NCBI RefSeq assembly: GCF_018812025.1
Contig: NC_063049.1
Location: forward strand, 7,105,513 to 7,169,512
Source of the DNA: Megalobrama amblycephala
Lineage: Eukaryota; Chordata; Actinopteri; Cypriniformes; Xenocyprididae
Length of the DNA: 64,000 nucleotides
Direction of reading: 5' to 3'
Shown: positions 42,964 to 55,205 of the stretch, piece after piece
Layout of the letters: each line of letters starts with the position of its first letter
How positions within the stretch are numbered: the first letter of the stretch is position 1
Translations under genes and position numbers: made by a program
Notes under the pieces: generated by a model
Databases searched by the model: none
What the model was told of the DNA's origin: nothing
The model's input: only the letters and a program-made list of their open reading frames with translations

Positions 42964-43062
42964 GAGCGCAGTGCAGTGCGGATTACAGATCCTGTCCTCT
43001 CGGTGCAGCGGGAACTACAGCAAACAAGGGCTATATTCATACAACCACATTAATTACAGGTA
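42800..43062 (+). promoter_or_regulatory. itga6: integrin alpha-6 promoter and 5' UTR
   Basis: A GC-rich, CpG-containing block directly upstream of the integrin start codon with a CRE-like half site (TGACGTAG near 42870), GGGGCG (near 42904) and a long (CT)n tract at 42918-42959, without a TATA box. These are features of a TATA-less housekeeping-type promoter. The transcription start is probably near 42960-43000. The polypyrimidine tract may be functional as a GAGA-type element or simply a microsatellite. Confidence 0.5.
42918..42959. repeat. (CT)n microsatellite in the integrin promoter
   Basis: About 21 TC dinucleotides located about 105 bp upstream of the integrin start codon. Confidence 0.95.
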
Positions 43063-43244
43063 ATGGAGCTCTTTGAGGAGGGACTCTCTCGAAACCTGTG
43101 CATTTTGACGTTGCTCATATGGACTTCTACAAGTGCATTTAACCTGGACACGCAAAACGTCCTGAGGAAGAATGGTCAGCCGGGCAGCCTCTTCGGATTC
43201 TCCCTCGCCTTGCACCGGCAGCTCCAGCCTACTGATAAAAGAAT
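43063..43244 (+). CDS. itga6: integrin alpha-6 (laminin receptor subunit), exon 1 only
   Basis: First coding exon of an integrin alpha chain of the laminin-binding group. Integrin alpha-6 pairs with beta-1 or beta-4 at the plasma membrane to bind laminin. Residues 1-25 form a signal peptide (LCILTLLIWTSTSA), with cleavage expected before FNLDT. The mature start FNLDTQNVLRKNGQPGSLFG followed by FSLALHRQLQPTDKR is the beginning of the first beta-propeller blade. It fits alpha-6 better than alpha-3 or alpha-7 by the QLQP-DKR ending. The exon ends inside a codon at a GTGAGT donor (43245), the same position I recall for vertebrate alpha-6. Conserved synteny downstream of DLX2 supports the identity. 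Exon 2 (expected to begin LLVGAP) is not found in the remaining 20.7 kb. Confidence 0.85.
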
Positions 43245-44630
43245 GTGAGTAGAATCAATTATTGTAAATCGAGATCGTGAGTCTGATCAGATATGCGCTT
43301 TAGGCGCTTCAGACCCTTCATCTTCCGTTCATCCTGCACCTGTGCCGCGTTCGTTTTTAAACAGTTGTGTTTCTTCAGTCTCCTCTATAAAAGCATAAGC
43401 AGATGCATGTGATTGTCTATTAATTAATAAAGAAATAAGCAAAACCTTGTTGAATGGTTAAGTGTTAGTAAGTGTATGTCCGAAGGCTGATTAGTCCAGT
43501 AAACGTCTGGCTGCGGCGTGTGGGGGAAGGCATGGTGCTTGAAGAGGCTAGTGATTACTTATAGACAAGTTAACAATACCCAACGTGATGCGACAAGTCA
43601 CCAATGGACAATGGCTTTTCACACTGAAAGAATTCAAAGAGAAAGTCCGGTCTTAAAAGTAAATGTTCTTCAGTGGTTCTTTTCAGCACCCATTTACAAT
43701 AAGGTATCGTTTTTGGTCCTTATATGGTTCTTGAGTTGATTATGTGGTTATTTGTAGATTTAAAAAATCTTGATGTTTTATTACAATAGTAATAATAACC
43801 ATAATAATATATTATTAGGTTCTTCAGATCATCATACTGGTTTCTGTGATCTCTAAAGCACCGTGAACCTGTTTTTGAAAATTGCAGTTGGCGCTGTTTA
43901 GTCTAAACCACAGCCTTGAATGAAATCTTGACTGAAGAGATACAAATATACTCCCTATGTGCTGGAAGTCTTTTATAAAATGCATTTATTATGCATACAA
44001 GTTAGTCTTTTAACTTTGCTTAGTTTTCAAGTCAGGTTGGTTACTTTGCTTTCTTCATGTTCTTTAAAGCTTTCTATCAGACTCTTGTACAATTAAAGAT
44101 GGGATGCTATGGTCTAAGGCTGTAAAACATCTGTCATGATGGGACACTAACAGGGCTCCTTTTTGGACTAGTTTGAAATGGACAAGCCAACACACCCTCA
44201 TGGCAACTATTTTATGTTTTGGCAAATTGGTGGCTAATTCATATAAATGTGTATGATCTCATACACTTCAGTTTAGGGGTGCGATTAGGTGTAGATCTTT
44301 ATCTATACTTTTTAACTGAAAATTTTATATTTCCATACAAATTACATCATACAAATTTATGAAAAAATGGCACCTTGTAAAATAGTTATGTTTTATCAGG
44401 TCCATTTGATGTAAAAAAACAAAAACAAAAAAAACAACCATAACTTCGAACAAGTCTAGTTGTTAATTCATTCTAGAGTTAAGATGGAAAGACATGATGT
44501 GTTGCTTTAGAGAGACCAATTCTCTGCATGACTGAAAAGAGTTTGCGATTTGCAATTAACGAAAAGGCTGAATGATTTACTTAGAGTCCGAGTGTGAGGG
44601 GGTTCACTGGCTAAATAGAACACACAGGGA

Positions 44631-44633
<3 letters not shown>

Positions 44634-44692
<59 letters not shown>
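44634..44692. repeat. (TG)n microsatellite
   Basis: About 29 TG units, then TTTG repeats. Confidence 0.95.
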
Positions 44693-44696
<4 letters not shown>

Positions 44697-45971
44697 TTTG
44701 TTTGTGAGGGTGTTTAAACAGTTGTGTAAAACGAACAAGTGTGAGTTTTCTTGTGTCTGTGGTAGTAGACACCTGTTTACAGCATCTATTGTGCCATGAA
44801 AATGTCTTGCACCTGTGAACAGGCTTGCCTGTCTGTTTTCTTTCTATTGATGTGTATGTTTGTAGGCCTTTTCATATTTATTTTCAGTCTAATGTGGATT
44901 TTGTTGATTCTTGTGGGGTTGGTTGAATAATGTATGTGAATAGGAATGTGCTGGTGCTCAATCTCTGGGTGTTTGCCAGGCTGCACAATGGCTCACACAG
45001 GTCATTTCAAGGGTGAAAGTGGTATCTGATACACTTCATACAATGTTCTTCTCAAATCTACTCATGTGAGATTGAGAGTGTAGTGAGAATGTAAGAAGTA
45101 GGCAGTAATGTGTGTGCATTTCTGTTCGTCTGTGTCGATGTGCATGAATTAGATCTTTTTATCAATACATGCACCCAAATAATCAGTTAGTAAACGGATT
45201 GATGGATCAATCAGATTGAAAAGCCTTTATATAACACCTCAGTAAATCCAGTTGAGCTTGATCTGAGTGAAATTTCAATAAAATTGAAAGGAGTGGTGTA
45301 GACCTGAAATAATCTGATCAATAGGACAAAAACTAAGCATGTAAACACTGGAATTTGACAGTTTTCTCAATCAGATTCAAAAATACCTTGCACACACATG
45401 CCGTGCATTTTTTTTTTCTTTTTCACATGTAGGCTAAATGAAAATGTGAATTGGATTGCAAAGTTAAAGGTTCAGAAACAGATTGAATTCATTCAGGTTT
45501 ATGAAAATGAGTGTATGTAATCATACCTACTCTATCTCTTCTTAAAAATCTGAAGAAAAAAAAAAATTCTATACATTTTTTAAAAATGCAAAAAAAAAAA
45601 AAAAAAATGTTTTACCAAAACAACTCACAAAGCTTTTCTCTATATGTTTGTTGTTAGATAAATTGCGGTTTACATTTGACTTGGGCTGAGAATTTCCAAA
45701 CTTCTTTTTGCTATTGTAGATTTGTCTGTTTTCACCAGCACATTGGCTGCTTGGAATTCTTCAGCAGTTTGCTGGTATTTTCTCTGTTTACCCCAAAAAG
45801 AGGATCAGTTCTGTGGGGTTAAGGTTAGGTACACAGAGGAGTCTACCAAGGACAGGAAATGAGGGAATATATTACAGAGAACCTGATGAGGATCTGTCTT
45901 ATTGCTTCAGTTATGACAATCACAATTTTAATATGAGAATACATTAGAACATTTTTGTAATTTTTAGCGTT

Positions 45972-46113
45972 TTTGCCTTTATTATGATAGTAAGCAGACA
46001 GGAAGAGAGGGGGACAGGATCAGTAAATGTCCACAAGCCAGGACTCAAAGTCAGGTCGGCCAAAGTGCAACGGTACTATATGTCAGTGCTGCCCACGAGG
46101 CTATCGGCACTGA
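45972..46113 (-). repeat. tRNA-derived SINE-like sequence
   Basis: On the minus strand it reads GTCAGTGCCGATAGCCTCGT then GGGCAGC, an A-box-like motif, and later CTGACTTTGAGTCCTGGC, a B-box-like motif, followed by a pyrimidine-rich tail and CATAATAAAGGC. This layout matches a dispersed tRNA-derived repeat in fishes. It is not a functional tRNA gene, as no cloverleaf can be formed. Confidence 0.55.
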
Positions 46114-47454
46114 CCATTTTTGTAATTTTAATACTGCGCACTGACATGTACACACAGTTTGAGTTGTGCCTCATTCTGTCCAACATTCTCACATAAGTGT
46201 GTGAATAGAGTTCAACTCTGGTGGTGAGACTGCAGTGGGCTCTGGTGTTGAAAGCCTATTTGTGCTGCATGACTGCATTTTCCTCAGTCAGAGGTGAAGC
46301 CGTTTTCACATAGAAATGTGTTAAATGTTAACCTCTTTAATAACAAGATTATGTTGAACTGAATGAATTAGAATTATCAGCCTTTGCACAGTTAAATAAT
46401 TTTTCTCTGGTTGTGTTGTGCACAACTATTGTGTACCTGTATCTCAGGAAATCCTAGCAGATGCCACACACTTAGACTTTAGTAGCTTCTCTTCAGTGCC
46501 ACACAAAAGGTCTTCCTTCCTGTCATTATTACAGCTTCCTGTGGTTGCTTATCGACTATTGTCCTCTATTAAAAGGAGATTGCACAAAAGAAAAAAATAA
46601 TTCTGATACTGTGAGTATCAAGAGTGGTTGATGAGCAGGTTGGCATTTGTTTACACTGGAACAGGAGAAATGAGGGAATATGTACACCAGGCCATCTGTG
46701 CTCATGTAACATGAGAAAAAGGTTGCTAGAGGCCCCTTTTCTTTTCTTTTTGTGAGAAGGCTCCTAGTTTGTGTTGGTCTCCTCAGGTGTGGGCATATTT
46801 TAAGTCCCAGAGAGATCCCTGCTTTTTATTTGTGTCTGCATCAAAATGAAAATACTGGGCTGAAACTGAATGCAGTTATATCCAAAGATAACTGATTTTT
46901 GCATAATACCAACAACATCTGTAGATTACAGTGTATTTGATGGGATGTTGATTAGTCTCTCACTGTCTGTACGCATGGGGATGACAAGTACATCTATGCA
47001 GTCTGTTCAAGAATAGATATCAGTCAATATCCAGGAGAGGAATATCAAGGAATATATGTTGTATATATTTGTGCATGTACAACTGGGAAAACCAAATGCA
47101 ATCACATTTTAATTTTGATAGCAATATTCTGCTCATAGACTTTATTGAACAAGTTCCAGTCCTCCTTGTCCATCTGGATTTCTCCACATGCGTTTGATCA
47201 TAGATGGGAGCAGTTGCACTTGTCTCATTAACGGTAAATGCATGTACAATCAGACGAGATAAAAAGTTTCTCCAGGCAACTTAAGAGTTGTTACCACAGC
47301 TCTTATACATTTAGTCTGTCTCAGTTTCTTCTGTTTCTTCATGTAATCCCTGACTGACTCAATGATGGTGAGATCAGATCTCTCTGTGGATCATACCATC
47401 TGGTGCCGGATTCATTGCGCATACAAAAATCTCACTAGATCTTTACAATTAAAG

Positions 47455-48260
47455 GTAATTAAAGTCTCCCTTTAGGCAATAATTTGTCCCTTAAAACGCA
47501 CCTTTGATCACCAAAATGACACATTTATCCTGTGGGGAAAAAGAAAAAAAAACTTCATGCCTTAAAATAGCTTGAATTTAACTCTACACCCCTGCTTCAT
47601 TTAGTATACGCAGATGCATGAAAATGCTAATTAGCCCCGCCTCCACTCACTCGCAACAACTCAGAGATGAACTCGGCCAACTTACTGAGGTAAATGCTGC
47701 ACAATGATATCGCTCTTTACAACATCGGACACATAACAGTAATTAATATGATTAGCCTTTTGCTTGACTACATTATCAAACAGCTAATAATGTGTTGCTA
47801 ATGTTACACAAACCATGTTACTGTTCGCCATGTCTGAGTCAGACAGCTGCCTTCTAACAATCAGCATCCTTACAAACGCTTTGAACAACTCAGTACGTCA
47901 GTGGAGAAAGTTCATTATAACATCATTAACGAGTTTGTTTGCCCATATAATCTTTAGGGTATTAGGTTAGCTAATTTGGCTTGCTGTCCACTGAGGAGGG
48001 GCTCGATGAAGCAGCTTCAACTCGAACTCTGATATACAAACCCCCCCCCGTAAATAAATATAGGATATGATTACATAGGGCAAGGTACCTGAGATGAAGG
48101 TGGAGTTTGGGCAGGTGGAGGGATGCTGGAACTGCTGAGACTGAAGAGAGGTAAGCAGCTGCTTATATACTCTGGCTGTTGATTGGAAGATTAGATGGGC
48201 TTGCTCCTCCATAAATTACGTTTAGAAACTTCACTAATATATTTCATACACCCGCCATAT
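47455..48260. repeat. dispersed repeat carrying the empty Harbinger site
   Basis: Contains AATTAGCCCCGCCTCCACTC and TCGCAACAACTCAGAGATGA, motifs of an abundant cyprinid element as I recall it. At 47930-47965 it includes GTTTGCCCATATAATCTTTA followed by GGGTATTAGG, the uninterrupted version of the site that holds a MITE at 34150. Ends and superfamily are not determined. Confidence 0.5.
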
Positions 48261-49304
48261 TGCTAAATCTACACTATTTTTCACATCAACAGAAAAATAT
48301 ACCAGGATAACCTGGCTTCTCTTGAGACTCCCCTGCTAGTTCGCTGTTAATGGTATGCTAAAGCCCGCCAGCTTGTTGATGTGATCTAACTGTGGGTTTG
48401 AGACTATCTTTTTTTCACTGCTGTTTTAAAGAGAAAATACTCCGCAATGGTGTTGACGACGTGAATTGGCACATGGTTTGTCTTAAAGCATATTAAAAAC
48501 ACCACATTGACATATAAACAACATTAAAAAATTGATTTTCAAAATGAATCAAAAATTGATTCATACCCCAACATAAAACAGCACACCAGCATTACACTCA
48601 AGCATAACTCAACATAACACACAACCCAAAGCAAACCCAAATGCATTGCAATCCAATTTAACCTAACACACCCATCGCACCCCAATGCACACATCACACC
48701 ACAGTGCAATACCCAACACAAGACGTCTGACACAGTCAAGCTTTGTCAGTGTAGATCATTTCAGACAACTGGAGTGATCACACTGAGAATCATTTTGTTA
48801 AACGTCTAAAACAGTTGCACAGCTCATGATTATGAACTCTCTGAGCATGCAGTGTTTGGGACACATCACAGCTGCTGCAGCTTTGGCACGGATGCTTTTG
48901 GACTGTGTAACACTTTGAGAATTAGTGAAAGGTTATGGCTGTGGTATATTTCTAATGGAAAGATGGAAACTTCTGCTTGACTAAACTGATGAGCAGAAAC
49001 AGCTGAGTCTGGCCATTTCCCCCTTTCAATGATGAAGCAGCAATCTGAAACAGGTATTAGCTGAATCATTGGACTTGGGTGGGCAGGATTACATAACATT
49101 ATATAACATTACTGTGATGTATAATTATTCATACCATCATATAAGAATTTAGTCAAACTGTCCATTATTTACACTGGAGTTTATTGTAAATTGTTAAATA
49201 GTTTAGTTGCAAAACCTTTTTCTAGCAGAGGTGAAGAAATTTTGCAGTGTGTAAGTGACAGAATTCAGCCAGCTGCTATGACATTGAAGACACAGCTAAA
49301 CAAG

Positions 49305-49311
49305 CACACAC

Positions 49312-49387
<76 letters not shown>
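49305..49387. repeat. (CA)n microsatellite
   Basis: About 41 CA units with one CG interruption, in integrin intron 1. It is followed by TGTGAGGACG, so it also abuts a GGGGACAT-type repeat. Confidence 0.95.
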
Positions 49388-49390
<3 letters not shown>

Positions 49391-49911
49391 CTTAACCACA
49401 ATGTGAGGACGTATAACTGGGAACCCTACTATTGGGTACACCCCATTCTGAAGGGTCTAGAGACAAAAGAAAGACATGACTGCTCTTCTGGAGAAGCTGT
49501 CATTACACTTATCACTTAATTTTATCAATAAAAGCTTTCCTTAAAGACCTGATATTTTGCCTTCACTTTAGGGACAGTAATTTTTATGTCCCATTTGGGG
49601 ACAAACACAAACTCTAGTCTAGTCATACTTTGAGGACTTTAATGTGGTGATACACAGACACTGGTTAAGGTATACTTTCAGGACTTGGTTGTAACTAGTA
49701 ATATTATAAATTATTTATCCTAAGAAGACACAGAAGTACTGGATATTGAGAGATACAGGTGTGAGAGAGTAAACTAGGTTTTTTAACTTCTTCAAGATCA
49801 CTGAAAATGGGTTTTGAAACATTTTATTTTGATTTGTATCTTGAGATCAGGTGCCTTTGCTTTCTCAGTTGGGGAATGAAAATTAACATTCAGAAATATT
49901 ATTTATTTTAA

Positions 49912-51113
49912 AGGGTTAGTTCACCCGAAAATTCTGTCATTAATTACTCACCCTCATTCCACACCCATAAGACCTTCGTTCATCTTTGGAACACAAATTA
50001 AGATATTTTTTTGATAAAATCCAATGGCTCAGTGAGGCCTGCTAGCCTGACTTCGTCATACTCATATTCTAGGCAGAATGTGAGTCTGATACTGCTCCAT
50101 TGCACTTGAATTATGGGGCGTGTCTTAACCGAACCAGTAAAAAAAAAAACTCTGCACTCAATTGGATAGACCTACAACCAATCAGAGCAACGCAGTAAAT
50201 GACGTATGTTGAACTTGTACTTAAACTTTTGCCGAATCCCGTTGGAAGGACGGCAAACACATCTTTCCCATCGACAAATGCCTTGATTGCGGTTCTTTGT
50301 TCGTCTTTTAAAATTAATGCGCTGTCGATTTCTAGCGGAATCTAAACATCTTACTTCTCCAGCTGCAGTCATCGTTGGTGAAAACCAATTCAACCCAAGC
50401 GCTCTTTGATGACGTGGGTGGTTACGTAACCGTAGATAGCCTGTCCATCATCGATTAAAGCCCGCCCTGGCAATTTGATTGGCTCAGCCTTCTGGGAGCC
50501 GAGCATAATTACTCCACAATGGATCGAGTCCAGACCGAACTTACCGTCCAAAAAATGTTGTGGGCGGGGTTCGGGCTGGCATCCAGGCTAGAGGCCTGCA
50601 TTACCAGCAAGACAATTAACACTTTCAATTTCAAAAAATATTTAAAACAGTTCATGTGACTACAGAGGCTCAACCTTAATGTTATGAAGTGACGAGAATA
50701 CTTTTTGTGTGCCAAAAAAACAAAATAACGACTTTATTCAATAATATCTAGTGATGGGCAATTTTTAAAACACTGTTTCATGAAGCTTCGAAGCTTTACG
50801 AATCGTTTGTTTCAAATCAGTGGTTCGGAGCGTGTGTCAAACACAAAAACGTGTATTGGCTCACAAAAAGTATTCTCGCCACTTCAGTGAACCACTGTAG
50901 TCACATGGACTGTTTTAAATAAGTCTATAATTGCTTTCTGGGCATTGAAAGTGTTAATGGTCTTGCTGGCAATGCAGGCCTCACTGAGCTATCGAATTTT
51001 ATGAAAAATATATTAATTTGTGTTTTGAAGATGAACGAAGGTCGCACAGGTGTGGAACGACATGAGGGTGAGCAATCAATGACAGAATTTTCATTTTTGG
51101 GTGGACTAACCCT
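49912..51113. mobile_element. AGGGTTAGTTCAC foldback element, TTAA-flanked, with nested insertion
   Basis: Left end AGGGTTAGTTCACCCGAAAA, right end TTTTTGGGTGGACTAACCCT, TTAA outside both (49908-49911 and 51114-51117). Inner mirrored motifs include CCTTCGTTCATCTTTGGAAC against GATGAACGAAGG. The left half is interrupted at 50043 by a hAT-type element. Removing that gives about 645 bp. Confidence 0.85.
50043..50590. mobile_element. nested hAT-type element with 8-9 bp target duplication
   Basis: Starts TAGCCTGACTTCG and ends ATCCAGGCTA, so TAGCCTG is the terminal inverted repeat. It is flanked on both sides by GAGGCCTGC (50034-50042 and 50591-50599), of which 8 bp would be the hAT duplication. 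548 bp, without transposase. Confidence 0.85.
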
Positions 51114-51660
51114 TTAATGCAAAGACTATCAGAGAACAAAAGATGAACTGTATAGAGCTGAATAATGACACTATTGTCTTCTGCAGAACTGTTTTACAGC
51201 TGAAAGTGAAGTCATTTCATAATTGTTGAAATTGAGTTATTTTATTTGTGTGAAGCTGATTGAAACAATCTGTATTGTATAATGCTCCATAGAAATACAG
51301 CTGACTTGACTTCATTGCAGAGAACACTTCATCCTGCATCACTATAGTTAATTTAGCATTGACTGCAACTAATCATTAGATGGCCAGTAACTTGGAAAAG
51401 TAAGATGTAGTTTAGGGCATGGGGCCTAAATTAAAAGATGTATGTGCGTCAAGTTTTATGTGCAGGTACCAGGTACTGTACTGAGCAACTGTTGGACTTA
51501 ATTTTTTTTTTCCTATATTCCAATATACAAAGAACATTTCCTTCGATTCCTCCATCCTCATTTTCTTTCCTTGCATCCTCCCTTTACATCCTACAGGGGT
51601 GGAGTTGAGATGGGAGGAAAGGAAGCGAGGATGCACAAATAAGAAATGAGAAGCACCCCC

Positions 51661-51909
51661 TGTGTTTTGGTTTAACCTAATTTTCTTTGTTATCAGTTTT
51701 CCTGCTACTTGTTTGTTACTATGGTTACTGATTAGTCCTCACCTGTTCGTTGTTCTGTTGATTACCATCCCTGTGTATTTAAGCCATCAGTTTCTTCAGT
51801 GTTTTGTCTTGCGTTGATGTTGATAAGCTAGTGTGTTACTCATTTCATTAAATCTCCTTTTGCTTTATTTTCCTCTCGTCTTCTTGATTATATAAACAGC
51901 AAGTGTGAC
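51661..51909 (+). mobile_element. possible solo LTR
   Basis: A TGTGTTTTGG start and GTGTGACA end, with an internal GTGTATTTAAGCC promoter-like motif and ATTAAATCTCC, give an LTR-like layout similar to the LTRs at 22 and 24 kb. No target duplication was found at the proposed ends, so the boundaries are uncertain. Confidence 0.35.
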
Positions 51910-52039
51910 ACTGTTAATTTTTCCTTTATGTGATGTAGTTAAGTATATGTTAATGGTGTTTTACTTGTAATTAATAAATTGTACATTTCTCTATTTTTCA
52001 TGAAAATCCAGTACAATAGAACTTAGTGACAGACAGTAT

Positions 52040-52600
52040 ATATAAAAATCCACTAAAATTGTATGTTAAGCATTCATAGCACACTTTTAAGTAATGAACT
52101 TATAAAACACTTCTGTATATTTGGTTTACTTTATCTGACTACACTTCAAACAGGTTAAGTGTTAGTGCAGATTAGTGCATTTATATTAAGTGTACTTAAG
52201 TACCACAGTTGGGAAAATGTACTTATAAGTACATTAGTAATATATTTTTAATAAAATCAATTTAATTTAAACTTAGGATTACTATATAAAAGTCTACTAA
52301 CCCTAAAGCATTAAAAGCACACTTTTAAGAAATATACTAAAAACTCCTCTGTAGTTTTTTGCGGTAGTATACTTTATTTCAATGCACTAAAAATCAGTTT
52401 AAGTATTAGTGGAATTTAGCATACTTTTTCAAGTGCACTGAAGTACTACTGAAGTAGAAATATATTTTGTATTTATAGTGTATAACTTTTACAATTTTAT
52501 TTAGCACAAAAATTAAGAATGTACTACAAATGTACTTGCTTGCATTTAAGTACATTTTTAGTGCATTCAAGTATACTTTATTTTTTACCTGGGATTAGCG
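52040..52600. repeat. tandemly duplicated AT-rich dispersed repeat
   Basis: Two diverged copies about 246 bp apart share the order AGCACACTTTTAAG, then TAGTGCA/TAGTGGA and AAGTGCACT/AAGTGTACT (first copy from about 52040, second from about 52286). Non-coding; likely a fish DNA element. Confidence 0.55.
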
Positions 52601-53366
52601 TTCACATCAAAGTTCAAACGGCAGTTCACATGTCATTAAATTCAGTGAATTAATTGAGATTTTAATTATAATGATGATGATGATATGTCTCAGCAAAGAC
52701 TTTAGGTATTTGTTATGAGATCTTTGTGGTTTGTTTTGTATAGTTAAAATCTTAAAGAAATAACGTTAAAGAAAATATAAAGAAAGAATGAGATCATTAT
52801 TGCATTATAATTAATAAGTAGATTATAGATGAGGAATTATAGATACAAAATAATGTTAACACTTTACAATAAGGTTAAATAAGGCAATATATCATGAACT
52901 AACAAATAAAAGTTTTTATTTTAAGAATTTATTAATATAGACTAATGTTAATTTGTAAATATTTTATTGTTTATTTTGAATTCATTTTTGCTCTTATTAC
53001 ATTACCTAATTTTAATTTATGCAACTAACAAATACCCCAAACAAGTGCCTAACACAAGGTCATTGCTGTAATGTTTCTGTTTATTCAACCTTCAAAATTA
53101 TTCTTCAGCTCAAATCATCACCTCACTCCAAAGAGAGCATGCAGGTTTCATTAAAAATAACACAAGTAAGAATGTTGAAAATTTAATGTTTTACACTGTA
53201 TGTAAATGTTAATAAAATCATTATCACTGCATCACAAGTAAACAGAGTTCAACAACAATTAAAGTTAAAGAAAGTTATGGAATCTATGCACTCTAGATTA
53301 CATTTATATTGATTCTGGATTAAGGAGTTATTGTAAACATAATGTGGTACAGACAAGGTGTTACAT

Positions 53367-53654
53367 TTACAGAATGTAACTGCTCCAGATGGAGGCCAAT
53401 AGGGCGGTGCTGAGAGCCCCAGCCATGGACAGCTGGACAGCACTTGCTCCATTGCACAGATCTGTGGTACAACAGGATTTGGTCACTGTGTATCCCGCAC
53501 CCAAGATGGATCCACTGGTGTTGTTGCAATCAGATGTGCAGCCACTTGTGGACAGGCTCAGAAAACCAGTCACATTGAACTCTGTGAAGTATTATACCAT
53601 AGAGAACACCAAAAGCAACATGTCAGGATTTGACTTTTGTTTTCATGTAAATGA

Positions 53655-53698
<44 letters not shown>

Positions 53699-54167
53699 TA
53701 TACTACTACTACTACTACTTTAGAAGAGAATAAAAATAGTACCCCGGTTTCACAGATAAGGCTTAAGCCTAATCTCAGACTAAATGTTTACAGTTTTTTA
53801 CAATTGCTAGGATCCATTTAGGAGACTTTTTGAAAAAGTGACCCAAGTATTGAGAAATGGGTCCTAGCGATTGTAAAAAACTGTAACTGAAAGTAACTTG
53901 CACTGACATATCTTAAAATATGTCTGTGTCATTGTTTTGTGTCACACCAGTAATATTGTTTCAAAGGCATGTTTTTTCTAAAAATCGACCAAAGAATTTT
54001 ACTTTAACTTCAAACAATTTGTTACAAATTTAAAAGTCCTGGCTTATGTAAAATAGTTGAACATGTGCCTTTGTTTGGAATAAATTTGTTTAAAAAAGTT
54101 TTATAAATCTGACAAAATCTGCCTTTGCCTCTTCAAAGGTACAAATGATTCACAACTAAAATTGATA

Positions 54168-54214
<47 letters not shown>

Positions 54215-55205
54215 TCTTTATGTAATATATAAAACAATACAGTTCTATGGAATGTCCTGCAAATTGTTGCGAATATATTTAAATTAGATATGAGGGCATT
54301 TGAAGTGGCTAAATATAAACTTTGAAAGAGCAATACATTTTTACTACAGTACTAATATAAACTGATTTGTGTGAGGTTTAGGGTTGGGTTTTAGCAAATA
54401 TCCTCAACTCCATATAAAATCATTGCAACCATTACTAAATGATGTCCTATGACACTAATGTATGTCTGTGTGTGTGTACGTGCATGCATGCGTGCGTGTG
54501 TGTGTGTGTCTTGTCTAACCTGCTTTTGCAGTGAAGCAGTTGCCCGTCGAGGTGGTGCAATCCACTTTGGAACTTAACAAACATTTGCCTAGAACGCCCA
54601 CTTTGCACGAATTACATGTCAGGGCTTCAGCTTGAGAAACACAGATAGAGAATGAAATGAAATAAACATTCTTTTAAACTTTTGGAAACATCCCCCCAAA
54701 AATGGTCTGGGAAAATCACAATGACTTGGTATCAGAACACAATTAGTTATTGTATGATTGATTGAAGTGTACACTGTTTTTGTGTAATCTAGATCTATAT
54801 ATCGAAATTACAAATATGTTTTCATACAAAAACATTCCACATTGTTTAATGATAGTACATTATATTCTTTTATAGACCAAGAAAAATGTAATAGAATTTT
54901 CAGTACCTACAAAAAAATGTTTTATGTAACTGTTTTAGTTACCAGTCATTATCTGCATATATTTTAAATGAATGATATTTCACTATCAATTGAGTTTAAA
55001 GACAATAATCAACCTGTTTAATATAAATTAAAATGTAAAAACAATTTTGTTTTTACAAACTGTTGACCTGATGGATTGCTTCATTTCCCCCCTACATGCA
55101 TCTAATTAAAAAAGGCCCTATCATAATGACCTATTTCTCTGTAAACTTACATAGAGTGAAGAATCCAATCACTGCAATGACTCCAAGCACAATTCTCTTC
55201 ATCAT
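53367..55205 (-). CDS. Ly6/uPAR-domain small surface protein (three exons)
   Basis: Single three-finger (LU) domain protein, predicted secreted or GPI-anchored at the cell surface. Minus-strand coding exons 55205-55151, 54630-54520 and 53581-53367 join in frame to 126 aa. Exon 1 encodes the signal peptide (MMKRIVLGVIAVIGFFTL). Exon 2 begins EALTCNSCKVG with the CxxC start of the LU domain. Exon 3 carries the hallmark CCTTDLCN and a hydrophobic C-terminal tail (SMAGALSTALLASIWSSYIL) after NGAS, consistent with a GPI-attachment signal. Ten cysteines are present, as expected. All splice sites are GT-AG, and the three-exon plan is the standard Ly6 one. The first of two adjacent ATGs is used. The gene lies antisense inside what appears to be integrin alpha-6 intron 1. 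The specific orthologue is unknown; such genes expand freely in fishes. Confidence 0.85.
53657..53699. repeat. (TTA)n microsatellite
   Basis: About 14 TTA units followed by TAC repeats, in intron 2 of the Ly6 gene. Confidence 0.9.
53740..53965. repeat. dispersed repeat split by a tiny MITE
   Basis: CCCCGGTTTCACAGATAAGG and CTTAAAATATGTCTGTGTCA are parts of a common cyprinid repeat as I recall it. The two parts are separated by the 93-bp foldback insert at 53791-53883. In Ly6 intron 2. Confidence 0.55.
53791..53883. mobile_element. 93-bp TA-flanked foldback MITE
   Basis: Begins CAGTTTTTTACAATTGCTAG and ends CTAGCGATTGTAAAAAACTG, one mismatch in 20, with TA directly outside both ends. Both the CAGT terminus and the TA duplication fit Tc1/mariner or pogo mobilisation. 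Confidence 0.85.
54173..54210. repeat. (TA)n microsatellite
   Basis: About 19 TA units in Ly6 intron 2. Confidence 0.9.

Larger units (their letters stand above)
43245..53366. other. integrin alpha-6 intron 1, first part
   Basis: No further integrin exon is visible. It contains dispersed repeats and microsatellites listed separately, and AT-rich unique DNA. The short open frames have no family resemblance. Confidence 0.6.

Noticed and set aside
45972..46113. A possible tRNA gene on the minus strand.
   Set aside because: The boxes are too far apart and no cloverleaf forms; it fits a dispersed tRNA-derived repeat.
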